Part shown: piece after piece, positions 1-11,206 of the stretch
Layout: every line of letters starts with the position of its first letter
How positions within the stretch are numbered: position 1 is the first letter of the stretch
Assembly (NCBI GenBank): GCA_031216915.1
Contig: CM062289.1
Span: forward strand, 392,610,674 to 392,674,673
Length of the DNA stretch: 64,000 nt
Source: Pictodentalium vernedei
Lineage: Eukaryota; Mollusca; Scaphopoda; Dentaliida; Dentaliidae
Reading direction: 5' to 3'
The notes under the pieces: generated by a model
What the model saw: only the letters and a program-made list of their open reading frames with translations
What the model was told of the DNA's origin: nothing
Database searches by the model: none
Program-made: the position numbers and the translations under genes

Positions 1-473
1 CCGTGCGTCCGTGCGTCCGATGCCTGTTCAGGTCATAACTTGAAGATTAGTGGTTGGATTTTGATGAAATTTTATATAGGTGTTCAGTATTTTTTCCATG
101 AGTTATGGCCATTAGAGTGTACGCAATAGCGAATTTTTTGTTTGTTAGCGTTGTATTTGAGGTTTGGGTTTCGGATCTCAATGAAATTTGACATGAAGAT
201 TGCTTATGGGAAAGGCTTTCAACAAGCCTCTCATGATGTTTCTTACATTTCACTTTCGAGAGTTATCCCCCTTTTTGACTTAGAAATTTTTTAGAATTTG
301 CCCGTCCGATGTCTGTTCTGATGAACTTGAGCATTAATGCTAGGATATTGATGAAATTCTATACAGGTGTTCAGTATGATGAGCTCTTTAAGAAACATGT
401 GCCGTTTTGCTGCCCGTGTATTTTTTTCCCACGATTTATGACCCTAAGAGTGTACAAAATAGCTAATTTTTAT
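1..473. repeat. two diverged copies of a direct repeat
   Basis: A unit beginning CGTCCGATG at about 16 recurs at about 303. Both copies share the blocks TTGATGAAATT and AGGTGTTCAGTAT and an AGAGTGTACRMAATAGC segment. The spacing is about 290 bp. No coding signal is seen. The family is not recognised. Confidence 0.6.
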
Positions 474-519
474 CTGTTCGGCTTGTTTGAGGATGGTTTG
501 TTTGTGGGTGCACTTCTTC

Positions 520-935
520 GACATCTCTTCCCACTGGATGGTCCGATCATCACCAAACTTAGCCCATGGAGGTATATGGACATTATCATTGTGGCTGAGG
601 GATTGGCTTTCTTGTCCCTGTAGTAAAACAAAGAAAGTACATGCAAATCCTCCAACATGTGGCATTATGTCTTTGTTCTATATGTCTTATGTGGATGGTC
701 CGACTTCAGTAACAGATGTTTGTGGAATTCACAATTACCTCGGAAGTGGAGGGGAGGGGGTGTGTAGGTGTAAATTAATTTCTTGCTGTAATACAAATAC
801 AACAGTTTCACATCTCCCATGTCGATGGTCTGATTGACACAAACTATTTGTAACAGGTGTACGTGGATCTCACAATCCGTACTGTTTTCCCCTGCTGTAA
901 AACAAAGGCAATAAACCACTCATGTGTGTATGCGA
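520..935. repeat. diverged tandem repeat, about three units
   Basis: The block GGATGGTCCGA recurs at about 536 and 694, with a decayed form near 824. Each is followed by a segment resembling CTGTARTAMAACAAAG. Units are 130-160 bp and strongly diverged. No gene is seen. Confidence 0.5.
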
Positions 936-1635
936 AGTGTTGAAAATGTGTCCATCTTGGCATTTTGAGAGGAGAGAGGGTGCATATGCCATGCTTGACA
1001 TGCTCTTCTTAAAATTACATGACTCTATAGCGTTACTTTGGGGGGGGGGGGGGGTTGGGAGGGGGGGGGGGAGTAAAATGGGTTTGTGAAGATTTTAATG
1101 ATTTTACGCAAAAATCCTTTTTCCCTTGAAATTGGTGACTTGTTCGGTCAATTGGGTGAGAGATATTGTCCATCTGACACCATATCCCTCAACTTCACTC
1201 TGGTGGAAGCATGTCAGCACTCCTGGTGCAATCGCTTGTTTTGTCTAATGTTAAATACAGACCATCTCAAAGTGACATGAAAACCAAAATATTTAAGATG
1301 TTTAAGGACACCATTTATGGGTCTTTCAGGATCACAACTGAGAGAAATAATGAACCAGATAAAGGGAAAACATTCAGACTACATATTAATAATACATTCT
1401 GCCCCTCGGTGAAACATTAACGCTGAGTGCACAAAAGTTAATTCAACAACAAAGAGGCCTTTTTATTTCTTTAAATATTTGCGTTTATGAAACAAAATTA
1501 TCCCCTTCCATTCACTTAAATTCTTGAGCCGTACTCTTTCCAGTCAATCGACGATCTTGAAACCTGTAATTGAAAAACGAAAATGAAGTAAAAAGAAACA
1601 ACGTTGACTATGTTTATTGGCTTTTAGACTGGACC
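936..1635. other. no gene seen; poly-G tract
   Basis: Unassigned AT-rich DNA. It holds an interrupted G run at about 1040-1071, one of about a dozen homopolymeric G or C tracts in the window. Confidence 0.5.
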
Positions 1636-1884
1636 TTAACCCTTTACCGAACGAATCGCCCGCATCCGTCTGCGTAATATGCAAATTCAGCAGTTGAAAA
1701 AATATTATTTTTCCAAAAATCTCAACAAAACCATATCATGTGACCCCTCGTTGGAACGAGCTCGTCGAGCTCGTTCCAACGAGGGGTCACATGATATGTT
1801 TTTGTTGATATTTTTTGAAAAATTTCGAAAAATAATATTTAAAATAATAAATTTTGATATCGTCTGCGTTGGGTAAAGGGTTAA
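1636..1884 (+). mobile_element. TTAA hairpin MITE, subfamily A
   Basis: TTAA flanks both ends (1636-1639 and 1881-1884). Termini are CCCTTTACC and GGGTAAAGGG. The core is a perfect palindrome around CGAGCTCGTCGAGCTCG, extended by A-specific arms containing CATATCATGTGACCCC. The left subterminal part is ATCGCCCGCATCCG and the right is GATATCGTCTGCGTT. TTAA duplication plus CCCTTT ends are typical of piggyBac-like elements; Kolobok also uses TTAA. It has no coding capacity, so it would need a transposase from elsewhere. Confidence 0.85.
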
Positions 1885-1956
1885 GGGTTAAAGGTGCTTT
1901 CACAGTGTGGAATGCACAAGGGCTTGCGTGCATGCTCCAAATGATTGGTCGTAAGG

Positions 1957-2043
1957 TATGTTTTTGACGCAAAAAAACTAAATAAAAAGTCATCACTTTT
2001 TAAAGATTATTTTTAAGTGTCGTCTGCTATTCGTGCTTTGTAA
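1957..2043 (+). mobile_element. right-end fragment of a subfamily B TTAA MITE
   Basis: The block AAGTGTCGTCTGC with upstream A-rich sequence matches the right half of subfamily B. The hairpin core and left end are missing, and the terminal repeat is decayed. Confidence 0.5.
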
Positions 2044-2045
2044 AC

Positions 2046-2895
2046 GGCTATGCTCCGATCGGCAACAAACCCGGGCAGGAATTTAACTCAGACTGGTTGG
2101 CGAAACCAAACCATACAATCTCCGACCAATATGTGAAGCACCGGTGTAAGTGGGCAGATAGTGGTAAGTATCCAAGGTAATGTGTGGAGGGGGAGGGGAG
2201 GTGGAGGGATCGTGCGAGGAAAGCAAGTATGATTCAGCAACTACCGCATTAAAATACCGCAGCTTACAATAAAGTGGAAACCTGCACGCGTATTTTCGCC
2301 ACATTTTGACTTAGCAATAACGCGTCAGTCAGTCTTCATTTTGACAACCGAGCGCATCAGTCGATCGTAATTCGCCTACCGAACTCGTTAGTGTGACGCT
2401 CCTCACAAACCATATTAACATTTATTATGCCGTATGGGAATTTCATATAAAAAATGAAATTTCGAAATGTTATCGAAATTGTATCATCGATGTGCGCATC
2501 ATTTCACAAACGTCTTGCATTTTGCTGCAGTAGTATGAAAATACAGAAACTGGCTTTTATAATTTTTCCCAATCCGTTTGACAATTATTTTCTGCTGAAA
2601 CCCATTAAAAATAATAATACGGAGTTTTCACCATCTTCTGATGTTCTGTAACTTGTTATCTGTTCATTATTTCTACAGTGTGCCCATCGTAACATATAAT
2701 ACAGACATTGTACTTTCCATCAATATAAAGTCTAGGGGGTGTGAGATTTTCTGTGAGAAACAAAAACTTGCAAATTACTCCAAAAACGCAAAAGCTATAC
2801 AAAGAGCCAAAGTGAATTTTAATGTTGGTAGGTGTGTGATACAGATAGATATTCTTAATTGCAGACTATCTGTGAACTTTTAAATTTTTTTTTTA
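2046..2895. other. no gene or recognised repeat
   Basis: Read on both strands. Only short open frames with no recognisable domain are present. It includes a G-rich stretch near 2185-2215. Confidence 0.45.
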
Positions 2896-3284
2896 TTGGT
2901 GTTTTAAGGTCACATACTTATGCATATTGGCTAATCATGACCATGACAGTTTTACGGGTGGAGGAAGCCGGAGTACCCGGAGAGAACCACCGAACAACGA
3001 CGAGCAGCTGCCAGCTCCCCAACATCGTAACTCCGCATGCACTGCAGCACAGGCAGGGTGAGGCTGGTTGGAGACATGCGCACCATCGACGTGCAGTACG
3101 CCTTAGTACACGGCGTCATCGTTCCACCATGAGGACAATCGGGGTTAAGTGCCTTGCCCAAGGACACAACGCGGGAGTCCGAATTGATCGCTCAGACGGA
3201 CACCCATCCGAGGATTAACCGGGCTCGACGTTGCTTAGCTTCGGTGATCTGACGAGAACCGGTTACCGCAACGCCACCGCGCCC
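2896..3284 (-). mobile_element. SINE with a 5S rRNA-derived head
   Basis: On the minus strand the head (about 3262 to 3186) resembles the 5S rRNA internal promoter: GAAGCTAAGCAACGTCG (A box), GGTTAATCC (intermediate element) and GGATGGGTGTCCGTC (C box). It is followed by the core CCTTGGGCAAG near 3152-3162, the ACTCCGGCTTCCTCCACCC block and a T/A-rich tail at the left end. The body is the same as in the tRNA-headed SINEs at 15.5, 16.3 and 21.9 kb. 5S-headed SINEs (SINE3 class) are known in animals. No clear target duplication is seen. Confidence 0.8.
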
Positions 3285-3304
3285 CTGATTATTTGAGAAC
3301 TGGT

Positions 3305-3462
3305 TGCTTCTAATTGGCTTGCGATAAAAACAGAGTTTCCTTTTGTTACTTTCAATAAACATTTATTAAAAGTAAGTAAAGGAAGCTCTCGCATCTTATA
3401 ATTTCAATGGAGATAGCTTTATCAAAAGTAGATTTTCATGACGAGATAAGTTGGGGATACAT
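3305..3462 (-). mobile_element. fragment of repeat family C with its hairpin arms
   Basis: This is an inverted piece of the long repeat seen at 20.7, 27.2, 30.7 and 62.1 kb. TTTCCTTTTGTTACTTT and its complement face each other, and GATTTTCATGACGAGATAAG matches the left end of the family in reverse. Confidence 0.6.
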
Positions 3463-3668
3463 ACAATTTTACTGTCATTCTGAATGGATACTGATGTATT
3501 TTTGAGTAGTAGTGGGGGAGTGGGTTCCTCGAAAGGAACCTCCGGAGAAAAGTTTTAAACTATGAAACAAGTAAAAAAAGTATTGAAATTCACTGCCTGG
3601 ATTTTCTTTTGATTTCTCACTCTCACTGTACGGCATGTTGAAGTCATCGCGTTCATCCATGCTGCTGT

Positions 3669-3915
3669 TTAACTCTTAGAAGCCGGGGAATCAGAATGAA
3701 TTTATTGAACATGACATACCGCGAAAAATTTACAGTAAAGCAGGTGCTTCTAGTCAAGTGTCGTCTGCCTCTTCGGGCAGACGACACTTGACTAGAAGCA
3801 CCTGCTCAGTGTTTAATTCTCCACCAGCCTAAAGATAGCCGAACCGTCACAACCAGATTACCTGCCGTATTACATCACAGGCAAGAAAACTCTACTCCCG
3901 GCTTCTAAGAGTTAA
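3669..3915. mobile_element. TTAA hairpin MITE, family F
   Basis: TTAA flanks both ends (3669-3672 and 3912-3915). The terminal inverted repeats CTCTTAGAAGCCGGGG and CCCGGCTTCTAAGAG match over about 15 bp. The centre (3739-3806) is a 68-bp hairpin whose arms contain CAAGTGTCGTCTGCC. A shorter form of the hairpin recurs at 8.7 kb and a decayed element at 42.2 kb. It is non-coding and non-autonomous. The sequence between hairpin and termini is not palindromic. Confidence 0.8.
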
Positions 3916-4071
3916 CAAATAGGCCGATCACGATCAGTATACAATCATCCACATAAAGTGGAGAAGGGCATGATTACTGTGATAAATTAGTCGTTTTTTC
4001 TGATACAACCTGATAGGATAACATACTAATTGGTAGTGAGTTGTCTAAACTGGACAATCTATGTATTACAG

Positions 4072-4269
4072 GACTGGTCGTAATCCACGTGTGGGCAGTG
4101 ATGTCCACGCATGTGTTTACTAGGCAATAAAAATCATCATCAGCAAAAGTTTAATTACTGAAGTGCTTCATTAATTAAATTTTTGATGATTATTCCTATA
4201 ATTAGTGTTTGGAATCTAATATTATTGCGTCTGTGGAAATATTTCCCACCCGTGGAAGGTTACCAGTCC
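4072..4269. mobile_element. small inverted-repeat element, family I, copy 1
   Basis: Ends GACTGGT and ACCAGTC are inverted, and ACAG directly flanks both sides, consistent with a 4-bp target duplication. The inner part, with the hairpin arm CTTCATTAATTAAATTTTTG, matches 24168-24382. This copy has lost the inner part of the hairpin that the second copy keeps. Confidence 0.6.
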
Positions 4270-4595
4270 ACAGCGGTCGTACTGCAACGATTGGCTAGAT
4301 TTGACTTTATACTTGGGTTATGCTAACGACATCAAGCATTACATTTGACACAATTTTATATTCTCATCAAACGATATAGTTATAAATGCTGAAAGTATAT
4401 ATGCGATTTTAATATGAGTGACCAATACCCTTAAATATTCAGCTTCAAAATATACACCACTTGAACCACTGATCCCTATATAATTGCTGGAACGATAATT
4501 GGTCACATGTAGAGAAGTACCTCGATCGCCTCCTTCGTAGGGGAGGATGAGGATGTTGCTATAAATAAATGACGCTCAACCGTAAAAAGATTTCA

Positions 4596-5010
4596 TGGTT
4601 TTCAGTTCTATGACTCTTCGCAATCGCCGAGTGCTTTTTAAAGAATATATTTTGATATCGTGTGAAAAATGAATATGTTGACGATTTTGACATTTTTCTG
4701 TGGCAATGCAAATTGAATATTTACAACATACTTTAGTTATTATTAACAGAAAGTAAATGCCGAGATTTTCGATGTGATACTGTGATACTAGTCTTAGTGC
4801 TAGGTAAACGCCTTAACATTATTTTGGTGAAGTGAAAACTGTTACGCCGTGAATGCAGCCACAGCGTAAAAGCTTTCACGCAGTCAAACGTCTTCGAATA
4901 GGAGGAGTTATCGCGTTGATTGACTTGACGCCACCTTGTGATAGAAAGATTGAATTGTGACGTTGTTTGCTGGTATTTCAGCAATCCATCTCTAAAAATA
5001 TCAACGACTT
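4596..5010. mobile_element. repeat family J, copy 1
   Basis: It shares the blocks CAATGCAAATTGAATATTTAC, AGGAGTTATCGCGTTGA and GACTTGACGCCA with 45125-45500. The central inverted repeat is decayed (GTGAAAACTGTTACGCCGTG against AGCGTAAAAGCTTTCACG). Confidence 0.6.
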
Positions 5011-5094
5011 GTGGACACAATGTGGATGGGTTTTGATGACGTAGTCGACCCGAGATTTACTTGTGAATACAATCGGCTCGTTTTCGGACCCAGT

Positions 5095-5350
5095 AGGCTC
5101 TCAAGTACCGAGATGGGAAAATTGATACCGAGTAACTAGTGTTCGTTCTATGGAAACATCGCGGCGTTTGATGACGTGAAAGCTGTTACCCTGTGACTAC
5201 AGTCACAGGGTAACAGCTTTCACGTCACCAAACCTTATCAATGGGAAGAGTCATTGCATTGTTTGACCCTGACGCTATCATAGTGGGTGTGAGGGCAGAC
5301 TGAGTGCCGACATTTTTCTCAAACGTACCAGCAATTTAGATGTATAGAAA
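5095..5350. mobile_element. repeat family J, copy 2, with 68-bp hairpin
   Basis: The hairpin at 5166-5233 has arms GATGACGTGAAAGCTGTTAC and the near-perfect complement. Flanks match copy 1 and 45.1 kb (AATGGGAAGAGTCATTGC against ATGGGAGGAGTTATCGCG). The hairpin is better preserved than the flanks. Confidence 0.65.
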
Positions 5351-6235
5351 TCAGGGCTCTATCGTATTCCCGGCGTCTCTAATTTATAAGTTTTGGTAAG
5401 GGTTGGCATTATTACTTCGCACGTACCATGCAAATTGTTGTTTCAGCACACCAAGCCAAGCAGTGAACTATCCGAATTTGGACAGCCGGGATAGCAACTT
5501 TACAACTGAGTCACTTCGTTTTCTTCCTCTGAAAGAATATAAATAAATACGGATCTAAGTATCATATCACTTTGTGCAGAAATTTCTGTAGCAGCATCCA
5601 GTGTGACAGCAGATATTCCCCAATAACGGAGATACTTTTCGACAAGAGAGGCAAAGGGTAACCTATCACGGTCCTCCAATAGTAGGCAGGGACTGATGAA
5701 GCGTTTGCAACGTGAGGGTGGGGGCACGGTCATAAAAGGGCACCCATACACCGATAAATATCAGAGGTGGCCCATGTGCCTTAGTTGCATAGTAGGAATA
5801 CAATACACAGTTATAATTATTTGGGACTCAAACACCTCTACATTGAGTAAAATGCACATTTCTGGCTACATATTCAACAATTTATCGCATTGGACCTAAA
5901 CAACAGTGGGGGTATTTGTTCAAAATATGGATCCAAAAATGTCAATTTTTCTCGATTTGAAAGGCCGTATCAAAGACAAATCCACAGTGTTCATTGTGTC
6001 GGGTACCCATTTGGCCAATTGCTCTGAGAATTTTGATTCGGCACCATAAATCTTCATTGGCTAAAATTTAGGCACCAAAAAGTTCCTTTCACTTGTAAAA
6101 GAAATCCATTGCAGCAGTAAAGAGAGCCATCAATGACGAAGCAAAGACAAATACCCCCCCCCCCCAACACCCCACACAAATCCAGTGATTTTGTTAATAT
6201 GGTGTTATAAATGGTGTTTGGACAAACATTCAACT
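5351..6235. other. no gene seen
   Basis: Unassigned. It contains a C run at about 6153-6166. Short open frames here show no recognisable domain. Confidence 0.45.
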
Positions 6236-6483
6236 TTAACCCCTTGAACTCGTAAGATCGATTTTTCGTTCCAAGGCATAATTTCGTCCCATTTTTGTCT
6301 TATTTTTAGAGGTTAAAATACGGGGCATTGATGATAAAATAATAACTGTAGCCTGCAGCCGGACGGCTGCAGACTGCAGTTATTATTTTATCCTCCCTGT
6401 ATATTGACATTGGACAGACCCATTTCACTGTAAGTGTACACAAAGGCGATACCATTCCAAGAAACGAGGGTTCAATGGGTTAA
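6236..6483. mobile_element. TTAA hairpin MITE, family P
   Basis: TTAA is present at 6236-6239 and 6480-6483. The termini CCCCTTGAACTCG and CGAGGGTTCAATGGG are inverted. The centre (6333-6392) is a hairpin with arms GATAAAATAATAACTG and complement around a GCTGCAG core. Only one copy is seen, and the architecture is the same as families A/B, E, F and K. Confidence 0.7.
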
Positions 6484-6724
6484 TTGCCGGGTAGTGGTAA
6501 AATGGCATTGCTTTTTCTTCAATAAAACGTTGCAGGGGCGGCGGAGCGGGGGGCACATGCCCTCCCCCACTTTTTTCACCAATTATAGGTACCCAAACGG
6601 CATTTTCCGACATAACTTACACAATCCTTATGGTCACTACACATCACCTATATACATATTTGACCACATTGATTTTCAAGATTTTATGGAATAAAAATAG
6701 AAAGCTCCAAATGGGACGTAATAT

Positions 6725-6977
6725 TTCAAAGGACGGTTTCAAAGTTCGCTTTTCCGGCCCTTGGGCATGATACTTTATAAATTCACTAAGTATGATAGCT
6801 GGTAAGTGAATGTTGGGGGTGGGGGTGGGGAAGAGACCAATCAATATTTTCAACGTGCAGCCCTGGGGCTGCACGTTGAAAATATTAAGCGGTCTACCCA
6901 CAAATAATGAATATGTCCTCTTCAAATTGCTGCCATTGAATTGATATGGAAGATACCACCAGGGCTCTAAGGGTTAG
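6725..6977. mobile_element. TTAA hairpin MITE, family E, copy 1
   Basis: The central hairpin at 6834-6895 has arms ACCAATCAATATTTTCAACG and complement around GCTGCACG. The right flank TGGAAGATACCACCAGGG matches 15.3 and 17.1 kb. The right end is TTAG, a decayed TTAA. The left end is diverged and carries an added GGGGGTGGGGGTGGGG stretch. Confidence 0.65.
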
Positions 6978-7797
6978 GTAAAAACAAACAAAATAAATAC
7001 GCTGAGCTTAGTGTCTTAAACAGGGTGGGTTTAAGGGTGAGGGGTAGCGTATATAAATTTATATATGTTGCATGAATACACCGCCCGACCACCATTGACA
7101 TCCCCCCCCCCCCCCTCCCGAAGAAAAGTTATTTTCCATCCTACACTCTTGCGGTACACAGAAAGGTGTGACCCCCCACTTTTTGGAGCTTCTGAAACGT
7201 TGTGGGTTATCAACTTTACAAAAAGGCAGAATTTGATAAAGTAAATAATTCATATAAATATATTCATGATATGAAGTACTTATCTGATTAAACGCTGCCT
7301 TTTGTAAAGACTCGTAGTACGCTGAACCCGATGGATTAACAGTAATTTGTTATTTTCTAAGTGCAACAACAGTTGTACATACCGACATCATTCGGTCCCG
7401 TCATTAATTGAATCAGCGGCACAGATATAACATAGGTAATCACCCTTTTCGTCTATCGAGGTTTTCGTCAAAATTTTCGAATTTTGTCGGATTTTCTCCG
7501 TGTCCAATTGTCCGATCACTCTTGAAATAATTTGTTTTTCATTTTTCAAAACTGGAGCAATTTATGTGGATTAGGCAGTGAAGAAACACTACCTTTGCCG
7601 CAAAAACGCTGCGTTTGGCACTAATATATTCAGTATGGCTAAAAAGTTGTCGCCAGACAGTTTCGGACCAGCGCGAACACTGCAAATCAAACGAGGGAGT
7701 CTTCCATCACACAATAAGAGTCAAGAGTCTGCGCAACCGCTTCCTGTCAATTCTCGAGAAGACTGCAATGACAGGTTGACAAAAATAATGTTGGCCT

Positions 7798-7800
<3 letters not shown>
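6978..7800. other. no gene recognised
   Basis: Includes a C run at about 7101-7115 beside a CACTTTTTGGAGCTTC segment like one at 43.3 kb. A 73-codon open frame at 7578-7799 shows no domain I recognise and ends at the microsatellite, so it is not called as a gene. Confidence 0.4.

Positions 7801-7843
<43 letters not shown>
7801..7843. repeat. (CT)21 microsatellite
   Basis: An uninterrupted CT dinucleotide run. Confidence 0.95.
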
Positions 7844-7846
<3 letters not shown>

Positions 7847-7999
7847 TATTTCTGAAAAATGGGGGTAGGTAGGATGCTATCCTCATCCTTTACCATCTTA
7901 GTATAGGATGTTATCCTCATCCTTTACCCTCTTAGTATCTTGGCACATTGAGCTTCGGAGGTTGAGCACCAAACACTGGTATCATTTACCGATTTACCC

Positions 8000-8247
8000 T
8001 AACCTTTACCCAACGCAGACGATATCAAAATTTATTACTTTAAATATCATTTTTTTAATTTTTTCAAAATATTTCAACAAAACCATATCATGTGACCCCT
8101 CATTGGTTTTGAGCTCATTCAGCTCGTTCCAATGAGGGGCCACATGATATGGTTTTGTTGAAATATTTTGAAAAATTTAATTTTTTCAACTGCTCAATTT
8201 GCATATTACGCGGGCGGTTGCGGGCGATTCGTTAGGTAAAGGGTTAA
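8000..8247 (-). mobile_element. TTAA hairpin MITE, subfamily A, inverted
   Basis: Left terminus CCTTTACCCAACG follows CTAA, a one-base change of TTAA. The right terminus GGTAAAGGG is followed by TTAA (8244-8247). The core arms CATATCATGTGACCCCTC and complement are intact. The inner palindrome is partly decayed in the left arm, where TTTTGAGC replaces the usual GAACGAGC. Confidence 0.75.
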
Positions 8248-8708
8248 AAAACACAAGCCAACTTCTCCTACCCATGATACCATTATACGTCCTAATTTCC
8301 AAAATTAAATGACTGATAAGTGAATTTGTGACAAAGACCAATCAATATTTTCTGTATAATACGTGCAAACATTCTAAAGCTTGTTATTCAGCGATTGTAC
8401 GGTGTTACCAGACCATTAATATAATAGCATGGGTTTGACAATAAGTTCATATAAATGATGAAATAGATCTAAATTTGCATACGGGTGGGGATACTTGAAC
8501 AATATAGACTTAACCTCCGGGGAGTAGGAAAAGTATGTCACGAAAGCTGGCAGGGCATAGGAGATAATGGAGTGAAAGAATAGAATTCATTAAAGATAGA
8601 TTGAATTATTTCATCTTAGTCGAGTCAACTGACCCCCAATACTGTACAACAGACGCTCTGACACCAATAATTTTGATCAGGAAACGTAGAGTAACGTGGA
8701 ACTGTTTC

Positions 8709-8755
8709 CAGTCAAGTGTCGTCTGGCTTAATAGGCAGACGACACTTGATTTTAA
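8709..8755. repeat. family F hairpin without its element
   Basis: Arms TCAAGTGTCGTCT and AGACGACACTTGA match the core of the element at 3669-3915. I could not find TTAA ends around it. Confidence 0.55.
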
Positions 8756-8867
8756 ACAACTACTTAGGTATAAATCAAGATCAATAAATCCTATCTGATT
8801 TCTCAGACTTCTCAGGTTTTCTTCTCAAATAAGTTAAAAATGAATCCTGAAGATCAACGTGTCCCTG

Positions 8868-8937
8868 GGTGCCAGAAAACGCCATCTGTAATGCTTTAGC
8901 GTTGACGATGACGTCTTTTTACACTCGAGGGATGAAC
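8868..8937. repeat. decayed hairpin of the L type
   Basis: GTCCCTGGGTGCC, ACGCCATCTGTAATGCT and a right arm ending CACTCGAGGGATG follow the pattern of the intact hairpin at 44358-44433. Confidence 0.45.
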
Positions 8938-9189
8938 TGTTTTCGTAGTATCTCGCATTCTCAACCCCAAACCCGCTTATGTTAAATCTCGCATGAATGG
9001 TAAGCGAAGGATGATTTTCAGTTGCATGTGTGTCGAATGAAACTAGCTAACACTTTTATTTGGAGTTAGCCTACATATAAAGAAAAATAAAAACATGCCC
9101 AAGAAAATGTGCCGATCAGTGTTTTATTACACGCCTGTTCTGTGATATCCCCATCTACAGCAACACTAAACCATGAGGAAAATGAAAAT

Positions 9190-9211
9190 CTGTTCCGCAC
9201 ATATGTGCGGA
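9190..9211. repeat. short perfect palindrome
   Basis: GTTCCGCACAT and its exact complement meet without a loop. The following GTTGACGGACTATWTTTA is also present at about 37.46 kb. Confidence 0.5.
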
Positions 9212-9319
9212 ACGAAAATCGTTGACGGACTATTTTTATAAACAAGCGAAATTTCACTGGAATTTTCCACAAATCGTGCACCACAATTACCATTTGAATC
9301 GCTAGCGGTAGCTAAATAT

Positions 9320-9387
9320 TGTCCCCTGAGTTTCAATGTGTTCTATGTGCCAGTAGGCACATAGAACACATTGGAACTCAGGGGACG
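9320..9387. mobile_element. CGTC-GACG hairpin, copy D1
   Basis: A 68-bp hairpin with arms GTCCCCTGAGTTTCAATGTG and TTCTATGTGCC; the first base is T instead of C. It matches the hairpins at 54385 and 60161 almost base for base, while surrounding DNA does not match. Flanking tetramers are ATAT and AAAT (3 of 4). Confidence 0.75.
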
Positions 9388-9508
9388 AAATAGTAACATG
9401 GGTTCCCCTCGCAAATTTGGTTGGCGATAAAATGTGCTTTTTTGTTGGTAGTAATTGTTGTCAAATGAATTGCTGGGTGTCTTTCTGATAAAGGTCTTTA
9501 TAGACATG

Positions 9509-9695
9509 AAGGCGTGTAATAAACACAGAACGACACAAGTGTGTGAATGGGTTAATCGATATGGCACATGTGCCATCGCGGTAGGATAAAACTCGAGGCT
9601 TGCAGACTCCCGTTCTATCCTTCGGCGCTGGCGCTCATGCCATATCGATTAACCCATTCACACACACGTGCCGTTCTGTGTTTATTACACACCTT
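9509..9695. repeat. long-stem hairpin with structured loop
   Basis: Left arm GTGTAATAAACACAGAACG then GTGTGAATGGGTTAATCGAT, with the complement at 9631-9695. The stem is about 60 bp with few mismatches. The roughly 65-nt loop carries GGATAAAACTCGAGGCTTGC. No target duplication is seen. Confidence 0.75.
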
Positions 9696-10304
9696 CTGAG
9701 GATTTATCGGCTCAAATCAAACATATAAACATATAAAGCGACATTCACGGATGTCATCTCCTCTCGACCATGCTTTGTCTGAGGATGCATGTGACGAGGA
9801 ATAAGTTGTTGAGACGTTTAAAACTAAAACTACTTTAACGACATTTCTTATGACTGAAAACTTATTTATTATGCTGTGAGAGACGGGTTTTGTCTAGAGT
9901 TCAGACATGATTCAACATGCTGATGCTGTCATTTTCTCTCAATGACTCCTTCACCCTCCTGAACTGACCCGATATCAATTAGTTAGGCGGGTGTTGCATT
10001 TCTTCCTATTTATCCCGCTCTAAAATTGCCGTAGGACATTATGAAATGTTTCCTGGAACAGCATGTTAGCACTTAAATGAACTTTCATCTCGGGTTTAAT
10101 GAGAGTCATTAAAGGCGACATGCCATCGGTGTAGTTTAACCCCTCAGGTTTTATATTCACTAAACTCCTGATTGTTTTTCTTAAATTTAATTTTTTAAAC
10201 TTAACTTTAGCCAAGTGATTTCGATCACTCTTCAAAATTTGTAACAGAACAACCGTTAATTAAACTACATGCAAATAAATAATTTAATTAAAGATAGACT
10301 TCAA
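9696..10304. other. no gene or recognised repeat
   Basis: Read on both strands; only short open frames without recognisable domains. Confidence 0.4.
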
Positions 10305-10480
10305 AACCAGGGACCCATCCCTGATTTAGATCGTCATGAAAATCGACTTTCAATAAAGTTATCTCCCTTGAACTTCCTTAAATTGAGAAGGATGTGATTC
10401 TTGATAAACCCCTATGACACCAGTAGAAAATAAAGTCAAGATTCCTTTTGTTACTTCTAATAAACAAAAACAACAGACAG
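10305..10480 (+). mobile_element. left fragment of repeat family C
   Basis: CATCCCTGATTTAGATCGTC, TCAATAAAGTTATCTCCCTT, CAGTAGAAAATAAAG and the left arm of the family hairpin (CCTTTTGTTACTTCTAATAA) are present. The right arm is missing. Confidence 0.65.
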
Positions 10481-10756
10481 CGCTTAGAGTAAGATTTTGA
10501 TTGTGTGTTGTTCTCTCCTGAAAAGGCCACATTGAGAGTGAACAGGAAATGTAGAGACAATGAGCATTGTGAACAAGGGAGGTAATTTAGATGCGAAATA
10601 TCCTCGGCCGTGTTAATGAGAGGTTGTGCATTTCATGAAATACAGACATATTTAGCTTAATAACTGTAACGAAACCTATGAAGGAACGTGTTCTTGTTGT
10701 GGTGGAGTTTTTACACCTTTATGTGTGGACTTCTGGAACAGTTCTTGTCGTCACAC

Positions 10757-10992
10757 TTCACCCAACGGAAATGAAAGACGACGCTTGCAAAAGACTTTCT
10801 GAAGAACTAAAACATTTAATTTTTGGCCTCAAAAACATTGCCTATGACCCACATTGGAACGAGCTCAATGAGCTCGTTCCAATGAGGATGTCATAAGCTA
10901 TGTTTATGAGCCAAATATTTTAAAAAATAACATTTTGAAAGCCGAATTGTGTGAATAGCGACGGTCAGTTATTACCATTACCTAAGATTAAG
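10757..10992 (-). mobile_element. decayed subfamily B TTAA MITE
   Basis: GACGACGCTTGCAAAAG, CTCAAAAACATTGCCTATGAC and the core CATTGGAACGAGCTCAATG with its complement identify it. Ends are decayed (CACCCAACG and ATTACCTAA) and TTAA is lost. Confidence 0.6.
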
Positions 10993-11206
10993 CGGTATTG
11001 AAAACGCGCAGAATGAATCACCACTGACGCATTGCGGGTGGTTTTTCCACCCGGCAGGTATTTAACACTTTTTAAGCAAAAACTTGAAATGCAATAGTAA
11101 ATTTAATGCTTGCGACACCACGACTTACTGATTGCCACGACTTGGATTGTAGTTTTAATTTCTATCAGCCCATAAAAAGGAGATAGCGATAGACAAATGT
11201 GATAAT

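Noticed and set aside
2859-3218. 119-codon frame through the SINE
   Set aside because: Frames of this kind recur in every SINE copy and reflect the SINE body, not a gene.
3186-3262. Genuine 5S rRNA gene
   Set aside because: Only the internal promoter half is recognisable, it is diverged, and it continues into a SINE body.
6533-6720. hAT-like left end CAGGGGCGGCGGAGCGGGG
   Set aside because: No convincing partner end or 8-bp duplication was found downstream, so it is not called as an element.
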